Below, piece after piece: positions 1 through 7,851 of a stretch of DNA of 64,000 nt. The stretch's first letter is position 1. Each line of letters starts with the position of its first letter. Both the position numbers and the translations under genes were made by a program. Location: positions 62,001 through 126,000 of the forward strand of contig JAZNBG010000042.1 in the NCBI GenBank assembly GCA_045586925.1. The letters run 5' to 3'. Under the pieces are notes generated by a model. That model was not told where the DNA came from and did no database searches. It worked only from the letters and a program-made list of their open reading frames with translations. This DNA is from SIG440 sp045586925. Its GTDB lineage: Bacteria > Bacillota > Clostridia > Monoglobales > Monoglobaceae.

Positions 1-431
1 AAATTTGCATCATAAATCAAATCTTTCAGGCTATCGATCTTTGACCTGCCACCAGAACTGTCTATTTGATTTAAAACATAATTAACAAATAATATAATAG
101 CCTCCGAATCATTCTGCGAATATGTAGTTTTTTCGTGGCTTAAAGGATTTCTTATAGCTTGCATTAACCCTTTTAACAAAAATCCTGTCCCTTGTTGGAC
201 ATCTTTTTCTGTCGTGGTTTCATTTTTATTGACTAAAATTACAGGAGAATTTCCAAAAAGCGTATTCTCCACCAATTTTGTTCCATCTTTGTCAATAATT
301 CCGCTTTTTTCTCTTAGAAATTCACATACATATAGCATTGCATCTCTTACAGATTCTGTATAATCTTTTCCTTCGTAATGTGCATATACGGCTTTCCACA
401 AATCATTTCTTAGTCTGTTTTTTATTTCCAT
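1..431 (-). CDS. Ymh/TIGR02391-family (HEPN/Abi-like) protein, 3' end outside window
   Basis: The reading frame runs from an ATG at 431, preceded by AAAAGGAGGAG at a good distance, to the left edge of the window without a stop, so the C-terminus is missing. The 143 visible residues include a segment of the form GTGFLLKGLMQAIRNPLSHE, which is the hallmark of the Ymh/TIGR02391 family (RNPxxH resembles the Rx4-6H motif of HEPN toxins and abortive-infection proteins). Members are common beside defence and mobile genes; their biochemical role is mostly unknown, with RNA cleavage suspected by analogy with HEPN. It lies 136 nt downstream of the TIR gene in the same direction and could be its co-transcribed third component. 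I found no clear separate promoter in the gap. Confidence 0.7.
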   Translation of the reverse strand, partial: MEIKNRLRNDLWKAVYAHYEGKDYTESVRDAMLYVCEFLREKSGIIDKDGTKLVENTLFGNSPVILVNKNETTTEKDVQQGTGFLLKGLMQAIRNPLSHEKTTYSQNDSEAIILFVNYVLNQIDSSGGRSKIDSLKDLIYDAN

Positions 432-567
432 CTACAACTCCTCCTTTTCATCACCAATACATAATTCGTTTCTTCTAAGATCTATTTATACCCATTACCG
501 AGCCCTTTATTTCATAGTCCAATTTTTATTCAAAAGAAATTCATATATCATTATAATTATTTATTAC

Positions 568-1329
568 TCACAACACTTCCAGTGTATCCGGATATATATT
601 CCTTGCATTTGTTAAATCTCTGAACTGCCTTATTTCCGTCTGGCTGACTTTAAATCGAATTATATCACCAATTTTTAACTCCTCATACATTCCTGTTCTA
701 TAAAAAATCCAATGAGTTTCCCCGTTCAGAAGTTTTTCATCCAAATTTAGTAATCCCTGAATTTTATAACATTTAAAGTCGTGCGGAACATTGCGGATAT
801 CTGCAATTTTAACTGTATAAAAGCCATTACCATCCTTTTCGATTAACGATGTTTTCTTTAAGGAATTAATATATAACTCTAAGCATCTGTTAAATTCGTT
901 TGAGTTAATTGTTCTTATAATGCCACTATTAAAAAACTCATCATGGATAGCCATTAGTCCTTCTTTTTTATCACCATAACACATTTGGGTTCCGATTAAG
1001 GGGGTATTGTTTAAATCATCATAAGTAACCGGCGAAAATAACACCGGTATAATTTTTTGTTGCTGAATCCAAGCTGCACCAAGTTCAGCCATACAAAACC
1101 TGCTTTGCAGGTAGTTTTGAGTAATGAAGCAAATAATTTTCTCCGAAGAAAGCATTGCATCTTTAATTTTTTCACAAAACATTTTTCCGGCAGGTAAATT
1201 TTCACATAGTGATATTGAGAATATTTCTTCCTTTGGTATGTTCATTCCCAGAACAAGGAGATTTATGAATTCCCTTACCTCACTATTATCCTTAGCACTA
1301 TGACTTATAAAAACCTTATACATCTTCAT
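568..1329 (-). CDS. TIR-domain protein (putative NADase effector)
   Basis: 253 aa. Residues about 4-140 form a TIR domain of the bacterial TIR_2 type: KVFISHSAKD at the start (beta-A), SSEKIICFITQNYLQS in the middle, and a following CMAELGAAW segment whose Glu sits where the catalytic glutamate of NAD+-cleaving TIR domains lies. Residues about 165-253 form a separate beta-rich domain that I do not recognise. Bacterial TIR proteins usually destroy NAD+ or make cyclic ADP-ribose signals when a partner senses infection. The start overlaps the end of the upstream methylase-like gene by 14 nt, implying translational coupling. A second ATG at 1323 has equally good or better spacing to AAGGGG, so the start is uncertain by two codons. 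No membrane segment is visible. Confidence 0.88.
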   Translation of the reverse strand: MKMYKVFISHSAKDNSEVREFINLLVLGMNIPKEEIFSISLCENLPAGKMFCEKIKDAMLSSEKIICFITQNYLQSRFCMAELGAAWIQQQKIIPVLFSPVTYDDLNNTPLIGTQMCYGDKKEGLMAIHDEFFNSGIIRTINSNEFNRCLELYINSLKKTSLIEKDGNGFYTVKIADIRNVPHDFKCYKIQGLLNLDEKLLNGETHWIFYRTGMYEELKIGDIIRFKVSQTEIRQFRDLTNARNIYPDTLEVL

Positions 1330-3079
1330 TCCCCTTTCCTTTGTTAAAACAGGATAGCAACTCTTCCTTCTTTAATTTAAATTTCGAATTTGCATCTTGT
1401 AAAGCTTGTCTATATTGAAGAGTTGCAAGTTTTAAGCCATCGCCTATCATCCTGACTGTTTCACATTCATATTCCGGAATCTTAAGTTGTTCCATTTTTT
1501 TTGTTCCCAGAACACGAATTGTTGTTCCGGTTTGAATTAAGCTAAGTGCCAGTTGCCCTTTTTCCGACAACAGATACTCATATAAAACATAGGGCGAGTA
1601 ACTGTCTGTATTCACTCTAACAATCATTAGATTACCGCTTATATAAGCAGGATGCGGATTTGGTGGAACAATAGCTAATTTCATGGTTGCGCCCTTTGCC
1701 GTTATAATAATATCGTCTTCTTTTACAAGGAATTTTTCTTCCCATAACGGATTTCCGCCTTTGATAACTTCAGCAGTCTCATATATTATCTCGCCCTCTT
1801 GAATATCGCGGACATTAAGTAAATATCTTTCTTTTGAATTAGTAGTCCTGTTACCCGATAAATCCTGTATACCCCGTGTAACACAGGCTACATCTCTAAC
1901 AGATAATTGTCCGTTCAGGACACCCTCGTCGAACAGATACATTTGTGGATTTAACGTATAGTCCTTGCTTACTATTTCTTCACAATTAACAATTCTCGCA
2001 AATGTTTCTTCCGCCTTATATTCATAAAACATCCGGGAAATTTGTTCAATTATGTTATCAGCTAAGTCGGCATCTGCCTTCTGATTCAAATCTATAAAAA
2101 GAACTTTCCCTCTTCTTTCTTCCGAACGCCCCTTTTCAAAAATCAGCAAATTCATTGGCAAATTATAGTTCGGGTAAATACTGCTTGGAAGTGTTATAAC
2201 AACATCAACACAATCACCATCAATAAAGTGTTTTCGTAAAAAATATTCATTTTCCCGAACAAGGGCCCCTTTTGTCACCAGCAAAAATGCACGTTCACCC
2301 GAATTTAACTGTTGTAAAATTTTATATGTTATCATCCAATCCGCATATAATGTACGCTTTTTTTCAGATAAAAAGCTATCCTTATCCGGCACAGAAATAG
2401 TTCTGTTTCCAACAAGAGGAAGGTCCGCTACGATAACCTTGGACGCTTGGGAAGTCATTTTATCCGGATTGTACTTAATCACATCTTGTTCTTTAATCGT
2501 AAAAGTCTCCACATCACACAAAAAAAGTAAAAGTCTTGATATTGCGCAAAAATATGAATTTATTTCTTCTCCATAACACTTGACAGCATTATTTTTTCCC
2601 ATTTCATTCCAAGTCTCAAGCCCTAATAAAAAAGTTCCGCTGCATAAATCTGTAATTTGACTAACACTTCTTTGTGCTGCTAACTTTGCTATCAGCATGC
2701 GTACAAATTTTGGTGTTAAAACCTCATCGCACAGTATTTCATCCACAGCATTAACTAGCCACTCAGATGTAGCATATTCGGTTTTATATAATTCATAAAA
2801 CAATTCATTTATACGGTCGTGCAAATTCCAGTCCTGCTGCAAAATATTCCACGGCATATATGAATCGAATGCAAAAGCCGATTCCTTAATTTCATACCTT
2901 GATATTTTTTGAAACAATCTCGACAACAATCCGGGTAAGGTATCCTCTTCTTTTAAATTAATACTAAATTTACGGCAAAATCTTAACACGAATGCCATAT
3001 ATAAAAACAACTGCTGAGCTTGATTCGTAGTCAAACTTCTATTGCTATTTTCTAAAAATCTCTGCAACTTAACAAACAT
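1316..3079 (-). CDS. Degenerate N-6 adenine methylase fused to HsdS-like specificity domain
   Basis: 587 aa from the ATG at 3079 (RBS GAGGTGAG). Upstream in-frame codons overlap the -10 box and are unlikely to be translated. The N-terminal two thirds resembles the HsdM/N6_Mtase fold. Motif I is present in altered form (ITDLCSGTFLLG, compared with the usual DPxCGSGG), and the region of motif IV reads VIVADLPLVG where active enzymes have NPPF/Y. The C-terminal third (about 405-570) resembles a single HsdS target-recognition domain (TRGIQDLSG, then SGNLMIVRV, then GTTIRVLGTKKMEQLKIP) followed by a helix. Type I M proteins methylate adenine using SAM; loss of the NPPF/Y motif suggests this one binds DNA but does not methylate. 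No HsdR nuclease is nearby; the partner is a TIR gene. A real but divergent methylase remains possible. Confidence 0.75.
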   Translation of the reverse strand: MFVKLQRFLENSNRSLTTNQAQQLFLYMAFVLRFCRKFSINLKEEDTLPGLLSRLFQKISRYEIKESAFAFDSYMPWNILQQDWNLHDRINELFYELYKTEYATSEWLVNAVDEILCDEVLTPKFVRMLIAKLAAQRSVSQITDLCSGTFLLGLETWNEMGKNNAVKCYGEEINSYFCAISRLLLFLCDVETFTIKEQDVIKYNPDKMTSQASKVIVADLPLVGNRTISVPDKDSFLSEKKRTLYADWMITYKILQQLNSGERAFLLVTKGALVRENEYFLRKHFIDGDCVDVVITLPSSIYPNYNLPMNLLIFEKGRSEERRGKVLFIDLNQKADADLADNIIEQISRMFYEYKAEETFARIVNCEEIVSKDYTLNPQMYLFDEGVLNGQLSVRDVACVTRGIQDLSGNRTTNSKERYLLNVRDIQEGEIIYETAEVIKGGNPLWEEKFLVKEDDIIITAKGATMKLAIVPPNPHPAYISGNLMIVRVNTDSYSPYVLYEYLLSEKGQLALSLIQTGTTIRVLGTKKMEQLKIPEYECETVRMIGDGLKLATLQYRQALQDANSKFKLKKEELLSCFNKGKGNEDV

Positions 3080-3098
3080 ACTCTCACCTCTATGGGCA

Positions 3099-3127
3099 AT
3101 TATACAACAATAGATACATTTTGTCAA
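3099..3127 (-). promoter_or_regulatory. Consensus sigma-A-type promoter of the methylase/TIR operon
   Basis: Read on the minus strand, TTGACA (3127-3122) and TATAAT (3104-3099) are both perfect consensus and separated by exactly 17 nt. The predicted start of transcription lies a few bases before the RBS of the methylase-like gene, giving a very short leader. This strength is notable for a gene whose partner is potentially toxic and suggests that control is post-transcriptional or by a repressor. Confidence 0.85.
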
Positions 3128-3128
3128 T

Positions 3129-3144
3129 AGGTATCTTTATACCT
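3129..3144. promoter_or_regulatory. Inverted repeat abutting the -35 box (possible operator)
   Basis: AGGTAT-CTTT-ATACCT is a perfect 6-4-6 inverted repeat ending two bases upstream of the -35 hexamer of the methylase/TIR promoter. The position fits a repressor or activator site. It could also be a minor hairpin; no U-tract supports a terminator. Confidence 0.45.
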
Positions 3145-3270
3145 TTTTAGTTTTTGGTTAAAAAACAAACAACCACACTCAAATGTAGCTGCTTGCTTCA
3201 TAATTAAAATTTATGTGAAATGTCCACCAACTTTTAACTGTATTATTTTTTTAAATTTTAAGCCTCTATT

Positions 3271-3546
3271 TTATATCGAATCATTTATAGCTTTTAATAT
3301 AACCGTTTTTACTGTATCATTTATATTTTGAAATTTTGTTTTTTCTTTAAATTTTTCAAAACTAATACATCCGATCAATTTCCCAAACACTTCATCTGCA
3401 AACGAATTCGATAAGATAGAGACACCATCAAAGTCAAAAATAATATCCTCTTCGTTTTTTAGTGTTTCAAGTATAGTATTTCGTATTTCCTTACCAGTTT
3501 CCCTTGTTCCTAAACTAGTTCCATATTTCTTAAATTCAACTTTCAT
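3271..3546 (-). CDS. STAS-like domain protein (DUF4325 type)
   Basis: 91 aa starting at the ATG at 3546, which is preceded by AGGGGTGA at ideal distance; a longer in-frame start at 3585 would overlap the ATPase gene and lacks an RBS. The protein shows the small STAS-like pattern: a strand ending in IIFDFDGVSILSNSFADEVFG, where the helix after the strand would carry the regulatory Ser as in anti-sigma-factor antagonists, and further helices to the end. DUF4325 proteins are often encoded beside GHKL ATPases, as here (14-nt gap). By analogy with SpoIIAA/SpoIIAB the pair may act as a phosphorylation-controlled partner switch. The target is unknown; the neighbouring methylase/TIR operon is one possibility. 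Confidence 0.72.
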   Translation of the reverse strand: MKVEFKKYGTSLGTRETGKEIRNTILETLKNEEDIIFDFDGVSILSNSFADEVFGKLIGCISFEKFKEKTKFQNINDTVKTVILKAINDSI

Positions 3547-3559
3547 TTTAGTCACCCCT

Positions 3560-4483
3560 TTACCACAAATTATTAACCATTTCATGGCATTCTAGTACCG
3601 ATGTAGGAACTTCTGTATTTGTAAAAATCTCATCAAAATCCACAGTTACCTGTGTGTTTATTTTTTGATAGACAATTGTGCCTTGCCAATAAGGCACTCT
3701 ACCAGTAGCAAGCCCGTTCTTGTTTTTTTCTGTATAATAATTTCCAGAGTATATAATCATCTTTCCGTCATTGGCATCAATAAACCTGCCATTATGATAT
3801 AACCCATTTCCTTTTCCTTTACCATTTGTAACTTTTTCATTAATACATTTTTCAACCGCCTCTTTAGCAGTAAAATATTTATATGTACTCTCACTATCTG
3901 TTGTTAAAGCCTTATGTATACCTATCCCAGTATCTATGACACAGACAGATAATGTTTTTTGCTCTCTATTTTCCCACACCATTAGATACTTTGGGCCTTC
4001 ACAATTTGCATGGTTTTCTATATTATCAATTTGTTCCCATAAACAATAATTTATACATTTATATACTGATTCCTCTAGAGAAAAATTCTTCCACATTTCT
4101 TGCATAGTCTTATTTATAATATCATTATTCTCTTTATTGGATTTTAATTCGATAATTCCTATATCTCTCTTCGTTGCTTTATAATCAAGTAATCCTGTAA
4201 ATCCCAGTTTTTCTGCAAATAATAAGCCAGCTTTACTTTTAGTTTTCGAGTTTTTCTTTTTAGAGTCTTTGGAAACATTTGACTTTTTAATTGTAACATT
4301 CACTCCATTACTTCTTGCATACGATATTGCCGCAGCCACAATCGCTAAACATTCTGGTTTCAAATCATTCGACGCATAATCTAATTCAATATCAATACTG
4401 TCGCTAGGCGTAAGAGAAAACAGACCCGACACAGCTTTAACTGCATCAAAAACATTTTTTAATAACGATAATTTTATTTGCAA
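3560..4483 (-). CDS. GHKL-type ATPase, partner of the STAS-like protein
   Basis: 307 aa with a TTG start at 4483 supported by AAGGGGGGAG about 7 nt upstream. The C-terminal half (about 130-260) carries the GHKL (HATPase_c) boxes: N box EQIDNIENHAN, G1 box DTGIGI, and a G2-like GKGKGNGLYH. The N-terminal 100 residues are mixed alpha/beta with a Lys/Ser-rich linker and are not recognised. There is no histidine-kinase phospho-acceptor domain and no membrane segment, so it resembles the anti-sigma-factor kinase class rather than a sensor kinase. It heads a two-gene unit with the STAS-like gene and has its own strong promoter. Confidence 0.75.
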   Translation of the reverse strand: MQIKLSLLKNVFDAVKAVSGLFSLTPSDSIDIELDYASNDLKPECLAIVAAAISYARSNGVNVTIKKSNVSKDSKKKNSKTKSKAGLLFAEKLGFTGLLDYKATKRDIGIIELKSNKENNDIINKTMQEMWKNFSLEESVYKCINYCLWEQIDNIENHANCEGPKYLMVWENREQKTLSVCVIDTGIGIHKALTTDSESTYKYFTAKEAVEKCINEKVTNGKGKGNGLYHNGRFIDANDGKMIIYSGNYYTEKNKNGLATGRVPYWQGTIVYQKINTQVTVDFDEIFTNTEVPTSVLECHEMVNNLW

Positions 4484-4503
4484 TTAAATCTCCCCCCTTA
4501 ATC

Positions 4504-4532
4504 ATAATAACATATTAAGGAATATTTTTCAA
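4504..4532 (-). promoter_or_regulatory. Promoter of the GHKL ATPase/STAS pair
   Basis: On the minus strand TTGAAA (4532-4527) and TATTAT (4509-4504) are separated by 17 nt, followed directly by the AAGGGGGGAG ribosome binding site and TTG start. Confidence 0.75.
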
Positions 4533-4587
4533 TTACAAATTCATTGTTTTAATAATATTATCTCACTTTCATCCGGACAAAACGGAC

Positions 4588-4609
4588 CATATATTAGTAC
4601 TAATATATG
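4588..4609. promoter_or_regulatory. 22-bp perfect palindrome upstream of the ATPase promoter (possible operator)
   Basis: CATATATTAGT and its exact reverse complement ACTAATATATG abut with no spacer, about 55 bp upstream of the -35 box. A perfect 11+11 dyad in a non-coding stretch is typical of a dimeric regulator site. The rest of the 4,533-4,828 stretch shows no gene or other feature I can support. Confidence 0.4.
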
Positions 4610-4828
4610 TAGATTGTTATTTCTGGTTACAATTAAACACACTTTTACACATTTATCGAAAGAAATAATGCTTATCCTCGTTCTCATCCTCCATTAGATG
4701 CTCGCACAATTGCTTCTATGTTAATGTCGCGCGTCTCCTTCCTTAAACACATGAAAGTTACATCTTAAAGATTGACAACATTAAAATTTATTTCATATGA
4801 GATATAACTACTTAAAGTTTTCTACAAA

Positions 4829-4866
4829 AATGCCCCTGTCCTTTCAAAAATTGCCCAAGGGACATT
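4829..4866 (-). terminator. Rho-independent terminator of the Schlafen-like gene
   Basis: On the minus strand, shortly after the stop codon at 4896, a 9-bp stem (AATGTCCCT with AGGGGCATT, one G-U pair) is followed by TTTTTGT. It separates the Schlafen-like gene from the ATPase/STAS unit. Confidence 0.65.
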
Positions 4867-4895
4867 CATACATATTAAATTACGTATAGATTAAA

Positions 4896-6326
4896 TTACT
4901 TTGCAACATATTTTTGATTTCTATTATTCGGATTTTCAGGGATAGTCATAGCTAACCGTCCATCAACTATCAAAGGTTTTAAGTAATTTTTTATAAAATT
5001 ATTTTTATCCTTTAACCCTATATACTCTTGTATCTCTATGCGTGTTCTCGGTTCACTGCAAAAAACAAGAATAGTTGTAAATATATCTTTCGTGTTTTCT
5101 GTGGTGTTTCTGTGGTGTTTCTGTGGTGTTTCTGCAGGGGAGCTTGGTTCGATTATTTGTTCTGATATAGGTAATATCTGCTTAAAAATATCTTCTTCAA
5201 TAAATTCAGGTTCTCCTCCAGAGTAAATCTTTAAATATTTATTCACATTTTTAACACCGGAACCAAGTTCATCAGCAAGGCCTATTTCCCTGAAGAATTT
5301 TGCAATTGCCGGGTTTTTCGGATACGGAGAAAATGATTCGGCATCAATAATACCAAAACCATTAGGTTTATTTGCGTTTTCAGTACGGACACAGTCTTTT
5401 TCTATTATCAGTTTCGCCGGATAAGCATTTGAAAACTCACGATGAATAAGAATGTTTGAACAAATTTCGCGGAATATCTTATTTCTGACGTTTATCCTCT
5501 GATCCCCTTCAAGATAAAACTTATCATCAAGATGCTTGCCCACAAATTCCATCAACTTGTAATAGCTATTTATGAGATTATCTGTAACTATTTCCCTATC
5601 ATCATATCTGTCTAAATTCTTTCTCCTTACAATCGCATCCGTCTTATAGTGCGGCAAAGCAGAAAAAATCAAATCAGGCTTACCCAAAAGTAAAATTCCG
5701 GCAAGGGTTAATCCCTCTTCGCCAGACATTGGATCCCGGCGGTACAGATTTGCGCTTTTCAAGAGTTCTATATCCGTCATACTTTCCCACAAATGTTCTC
5801 CGCCTGCTCGATTGTGCGCCATAACACGAACTTTTGAAAATGTTTCTTTATCTAAATCATCAATTGTTGCATAAGGAAAAACTTTAAGTTCTGTAAACAG
5901 ATTATACTTACGATTATAAAGTTGTGCCACAAGACCAGTGTTGTTTGTAATATTAAAATCACCATCTTCGTTTCTGTCGAAGATTTTCCCTGCAGTTCTG
6001 TGCACATCAGGAGTTGTTGGAATTTGAGCATATAAAACAACTTTTCCGTCAATCTCATATTCCTGAAGTTGCGTGTAGAATGTTGGATTTATCTTATCAG
6101 GATTGTTCATCTGTGTAACAAAGTTCTTTTTGATTTTATCGACACAGTCTCTATCAATTCCGCAAACTACCCCATCATCCTCAACACCCAACAACAAATG
6201 CCCACCAAATCTATTGAGCATAGCACAAACAGACTCAAAGATATCTTTATTCAACTTTCTTTTTGACTCTTTAAACTCTACAATTAATCCTTCTCCTTGT
6301 TCAAGCAATTCCTTTATATCAACCAT
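4896..6326 (-). CDS. Schlafen/AlbA_2-type putative ATP-binding regulator (COG2865-like)
   Basis: 476 aa, ATG at 6326 with AGAGAGGT upstream. Residues about 10-125 form an AlbA_2 (Schlafen-like) domain: VEFKESKRKL at the start, then NRFGGHLLLGVEDDG. Residues about 270-390 match the HATPase_c_4-type region of COG2865 (CSNILIHREF, ENANKPNGFG, ADELGSGVKNV). The C-terminus (about 410-476) looks like a winged helix. Proteins of this build are annotated as transcriptional regulators or RecG-like helicases, and some bacterial Schlafen-domain proteins take part in phage defence. It has its own promoter and terminator. A short tandem DNA repeat lies in the linker before the winged helix (5,100-5,132). 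Confidence 0.82.
   Translation of the reverse strand: MVDIKELLEQGEGLIVEFKESKRKLNKDIFESVCAMLNRFGGHLLLGVEDDGVVCGIDRDCVDKIKKNFVTQMNNPDKINPTFYTQLQEYEIDGKVVLYAQIPTTPDVHRTAGKIFDRNEDGDFNITNNTGLVAQLYNRKYNLFTELKVFPYATIDDLDKETFSKVRVMAHNRAGGEHLWESMTDIELLKSANLYRRDPMSGEEGLTLAGILLLGKPDLIFSALPHYKTDAIVRRKNLDRYDDREIVTDNLINSYYKLMEFVGKHLDDKFYLEGDQRINVRNKIFREICSNILIHREFSNAYPAKLIIEKDCVRTENANKPNGFGIIDAESFSPYPKNPAIAKFFREIGLADELGSGVKNVNKYLKIYSGGEPEFIEEDIFKQILPISEQIIEPSSPAETPQKHHRNTTENTKDIFTTILVFCSEPRTRIEIQEYIGLKDKNNFIKNYLKPLIVDGRLAMTIPENPNNRNQKYVAK
5100..5132. repeat. Three perfect 11-bp tandem repeats inside the Schlafen-like coding sequence
   Basis: The unit TGTGGTGTTTC occurs three times without interruption. 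On the coding strand it spells the Thr/His/Asn-rich linker (PQKHHRNTTENTKD) before the C-terminal winged helix. Because 11 is not a multiple of three, gain or loss of one unit would frameshift the gene and remove that domain. Confidence 0.9.
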
Positions 6327-6407
6327 AACAAAGTACCTCTCTTAAATTATTACTCCATTAAACATAATTACTTTTTCTTCCGATTACATATTGCATTGCT
6401 TTCATAT

Positions 6408-6436
6408 ATTATAACACCATTGGTTAGATTTTACAA
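6408..6436 (-). promoter_or_regulatory. Promoter of the Schlafen-like gene
   Basis: On the minus strand TTGTAA (6436-6431) and TATAAT (6413-6408) are spaced by 17 nt, about 80 nt upstream of the start codon. Confidence 0.7.
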
Positions 6437-6715
6437 TAGTGCATATAAAGATTCATTTCTATATCGTCTACTTTGTCTACTCATTGCTTTATTACAATCT
6501 TAGCTTTACTCACTCTTTGCTTTTGAGTTTATTCGTCTGCTCACTTTTATCACAGATTTGTTTTTTGAACCGTTGCTTTTACCCCCTGCTTTCTACATCT
6601 GGGGAGATTTTTGCCCAAAAACCGCCTTCAAACCCGCATCGTCACTGGGTTTTCATATATCTTTTTTACCCCTGTTTTTATGCGACATATTTTGTGACAT
6701 GAAAATCTATGGATT
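6437..6715. other. Non-coding stretch downstream of repA
   Basis: This AT-rich, pyrimidine-rich stretch contains no gene I can support. It holds one copy (6,628-6,639) of the 12-mer TCAAACCCGCAT, which recurs at 12,001-12,012, so the two copies bracket the replication module. In both places an A-rich run and a GC-rich CCGCC or CGGC precede the 12-mer. It may be part of a replication or recombination site; this is only a sequence observation. Confidence 0.35.
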
Positions 6716-7816
6716 TTATGGTTGCCCATAGAGGTCATAATTGACTTCTGCCCGATAATAATGGTCTAAAGTTTCGTATGAATTATACAGTGTTGTTAAG
6801 AGATAGCTTCTGATATTTTTAACCTTGGTTGTATTCTTTTGCAGGCATTCTATAACATAATTGATATGCTCTGAATCAAGTTTTAAAAGTCTGCTTTTAA
6901 CAATCTCTTTAGGAACTTTGTCTTGGTTTATATCAAGATATTCTCTGCCGGAGCAGATTGCATCTAGCATTATTTCAACCATGCCACCAATATCCGCATT
7001 GGGATTATTCTCTACCAGAATGTCATAATCGATATTGTCTTTGATTAATTCTTCATACTGCTCTCTTTCTTCAATTGCATCCTCTTGTTTCTTTTGATAA
7101 GATAAGATAGGATTGATATTGTTAAAATCAGTATTATTAATCTCAGTATTATTATATTTATTATTACTACATTTTGAATTTCGAAAGTCTTGACTTTCGC
7201 TTTTCAAAAGTTTAGAATTTTGATTTTCACAAGTCTTGTTTTTTGATTTGGGAAAGTCTTGACTTTTGATTTCCGAAAGTCTGGGGCTATTATTAGACAA
7301 AGTTACGATTTTAGGATCGTCTAAAGTACCCTCAAGAATAAATCCCTTCATATATTCTTTAGAGTCTTTATCTACAAATCTCTCGTCATAGGTAATAGTT
7401 TCTTCTTGTATTTTTTCATCATTTTCCGGCTCATCATCGTAATTTACAGAGGTATATTTCATAACATAAATTCTTGCAGGTTTACCTTGTCCGGACTTCT
7501 TTCTGTGAATCAAGCCACAGCCTCTCACATCATCAAGCTCTGCAATTATTTTTGTAGCTTTCTGAGATGCAATTCCGAACACCTCCATAACTTCTTCAAT
7601 CGAAAAGTATATGTACACTCTCTTTTCTTCATCAACCATGCCATTTTTTCTGGACAGAGACATTCTGTTCAAAAAAAGTGAATAAAGCAGTTTAGCATCA
7701 GATGATATTTTTGAAAAGCGTTTATCTGTAAATAGCATTTGAGGAACTCTGTAAAACAAATATTGTTCCGCTTCATTTTCATAATAATATTCAAGTTTAT
7801 TTACGGCGTTTGTCAC
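6716..7816 (-). CDS. repA: RepA_N-family replication initiator of the mobile element
   Basis: The N-terminal 115 residues match RepA_N initiators: YLFYRVPQMLF, KLLYSLFLNRMSLS, then the winged-helix segment VMEVFGIASQKATKIIAEL and KKSGQGKPARIYVM. A long Asn/Ser-rich linker (about 160-240) leads to a helical C-terminal domain (about 260-367) of the kind often found in initiators of Firmicutes integrative elements. The ATG at 7825 touches the AAGGAG; the GTG at 7816 has correct 9-nt spacing and is the more likely start. RepA_N proteins drive replication of plasmids and of excised integrative elements. It follows the winged-helix-like gene by a short gap. Confidence 0.85.
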   Translation of the reverse strand: MTNAVNKLEYYYENEAEQYLFYRVPQMLFTDKRFSKISSDAKLLYSLFLNRMSLSRKNGMVDEEKRVYIYFSIEEVMEVFGIASQKATKIIAELDDVRGCGLIHRKKSGQGKPARIYVMKYTSVNYDDEPENDEKIQEETITYDERFVDKDSKEYMKGFILEGTLDDPKIVTLSNNSPRLSEIKSQDFPKSKNKTCENQNSKLLKSESQDFRNSKCSNNKYNNTEINNTDFNNINPILSYQKKQEDAIEEREQYEELIKDNIDYDILVENNPNADIGGMVEIMLDAICSGREYLDINQDKVPKEIVKSRLLKLDSEHINYVIECLQKNTTKVKNIRSYLLTTLYNSYETLDHYYRAEVNYDLYGQP

Positions 7817-7851
7817 ATTTATCATCTCCTTCGCAGTATTTTTTATATCAT

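Noticed and set aside
1316..3079. Ordinary type I restriction-modification system
   Set aside because: No HsdR gene, motif IV is not NPPF/Y, and the coupled gene is a TIR protein.
5100..5132. CRISPR-like repeat
   Set aside because: Three abutting 11-bp units with no spacers inside a coding sequence; no CRISPR array or cas gene is present in the window.
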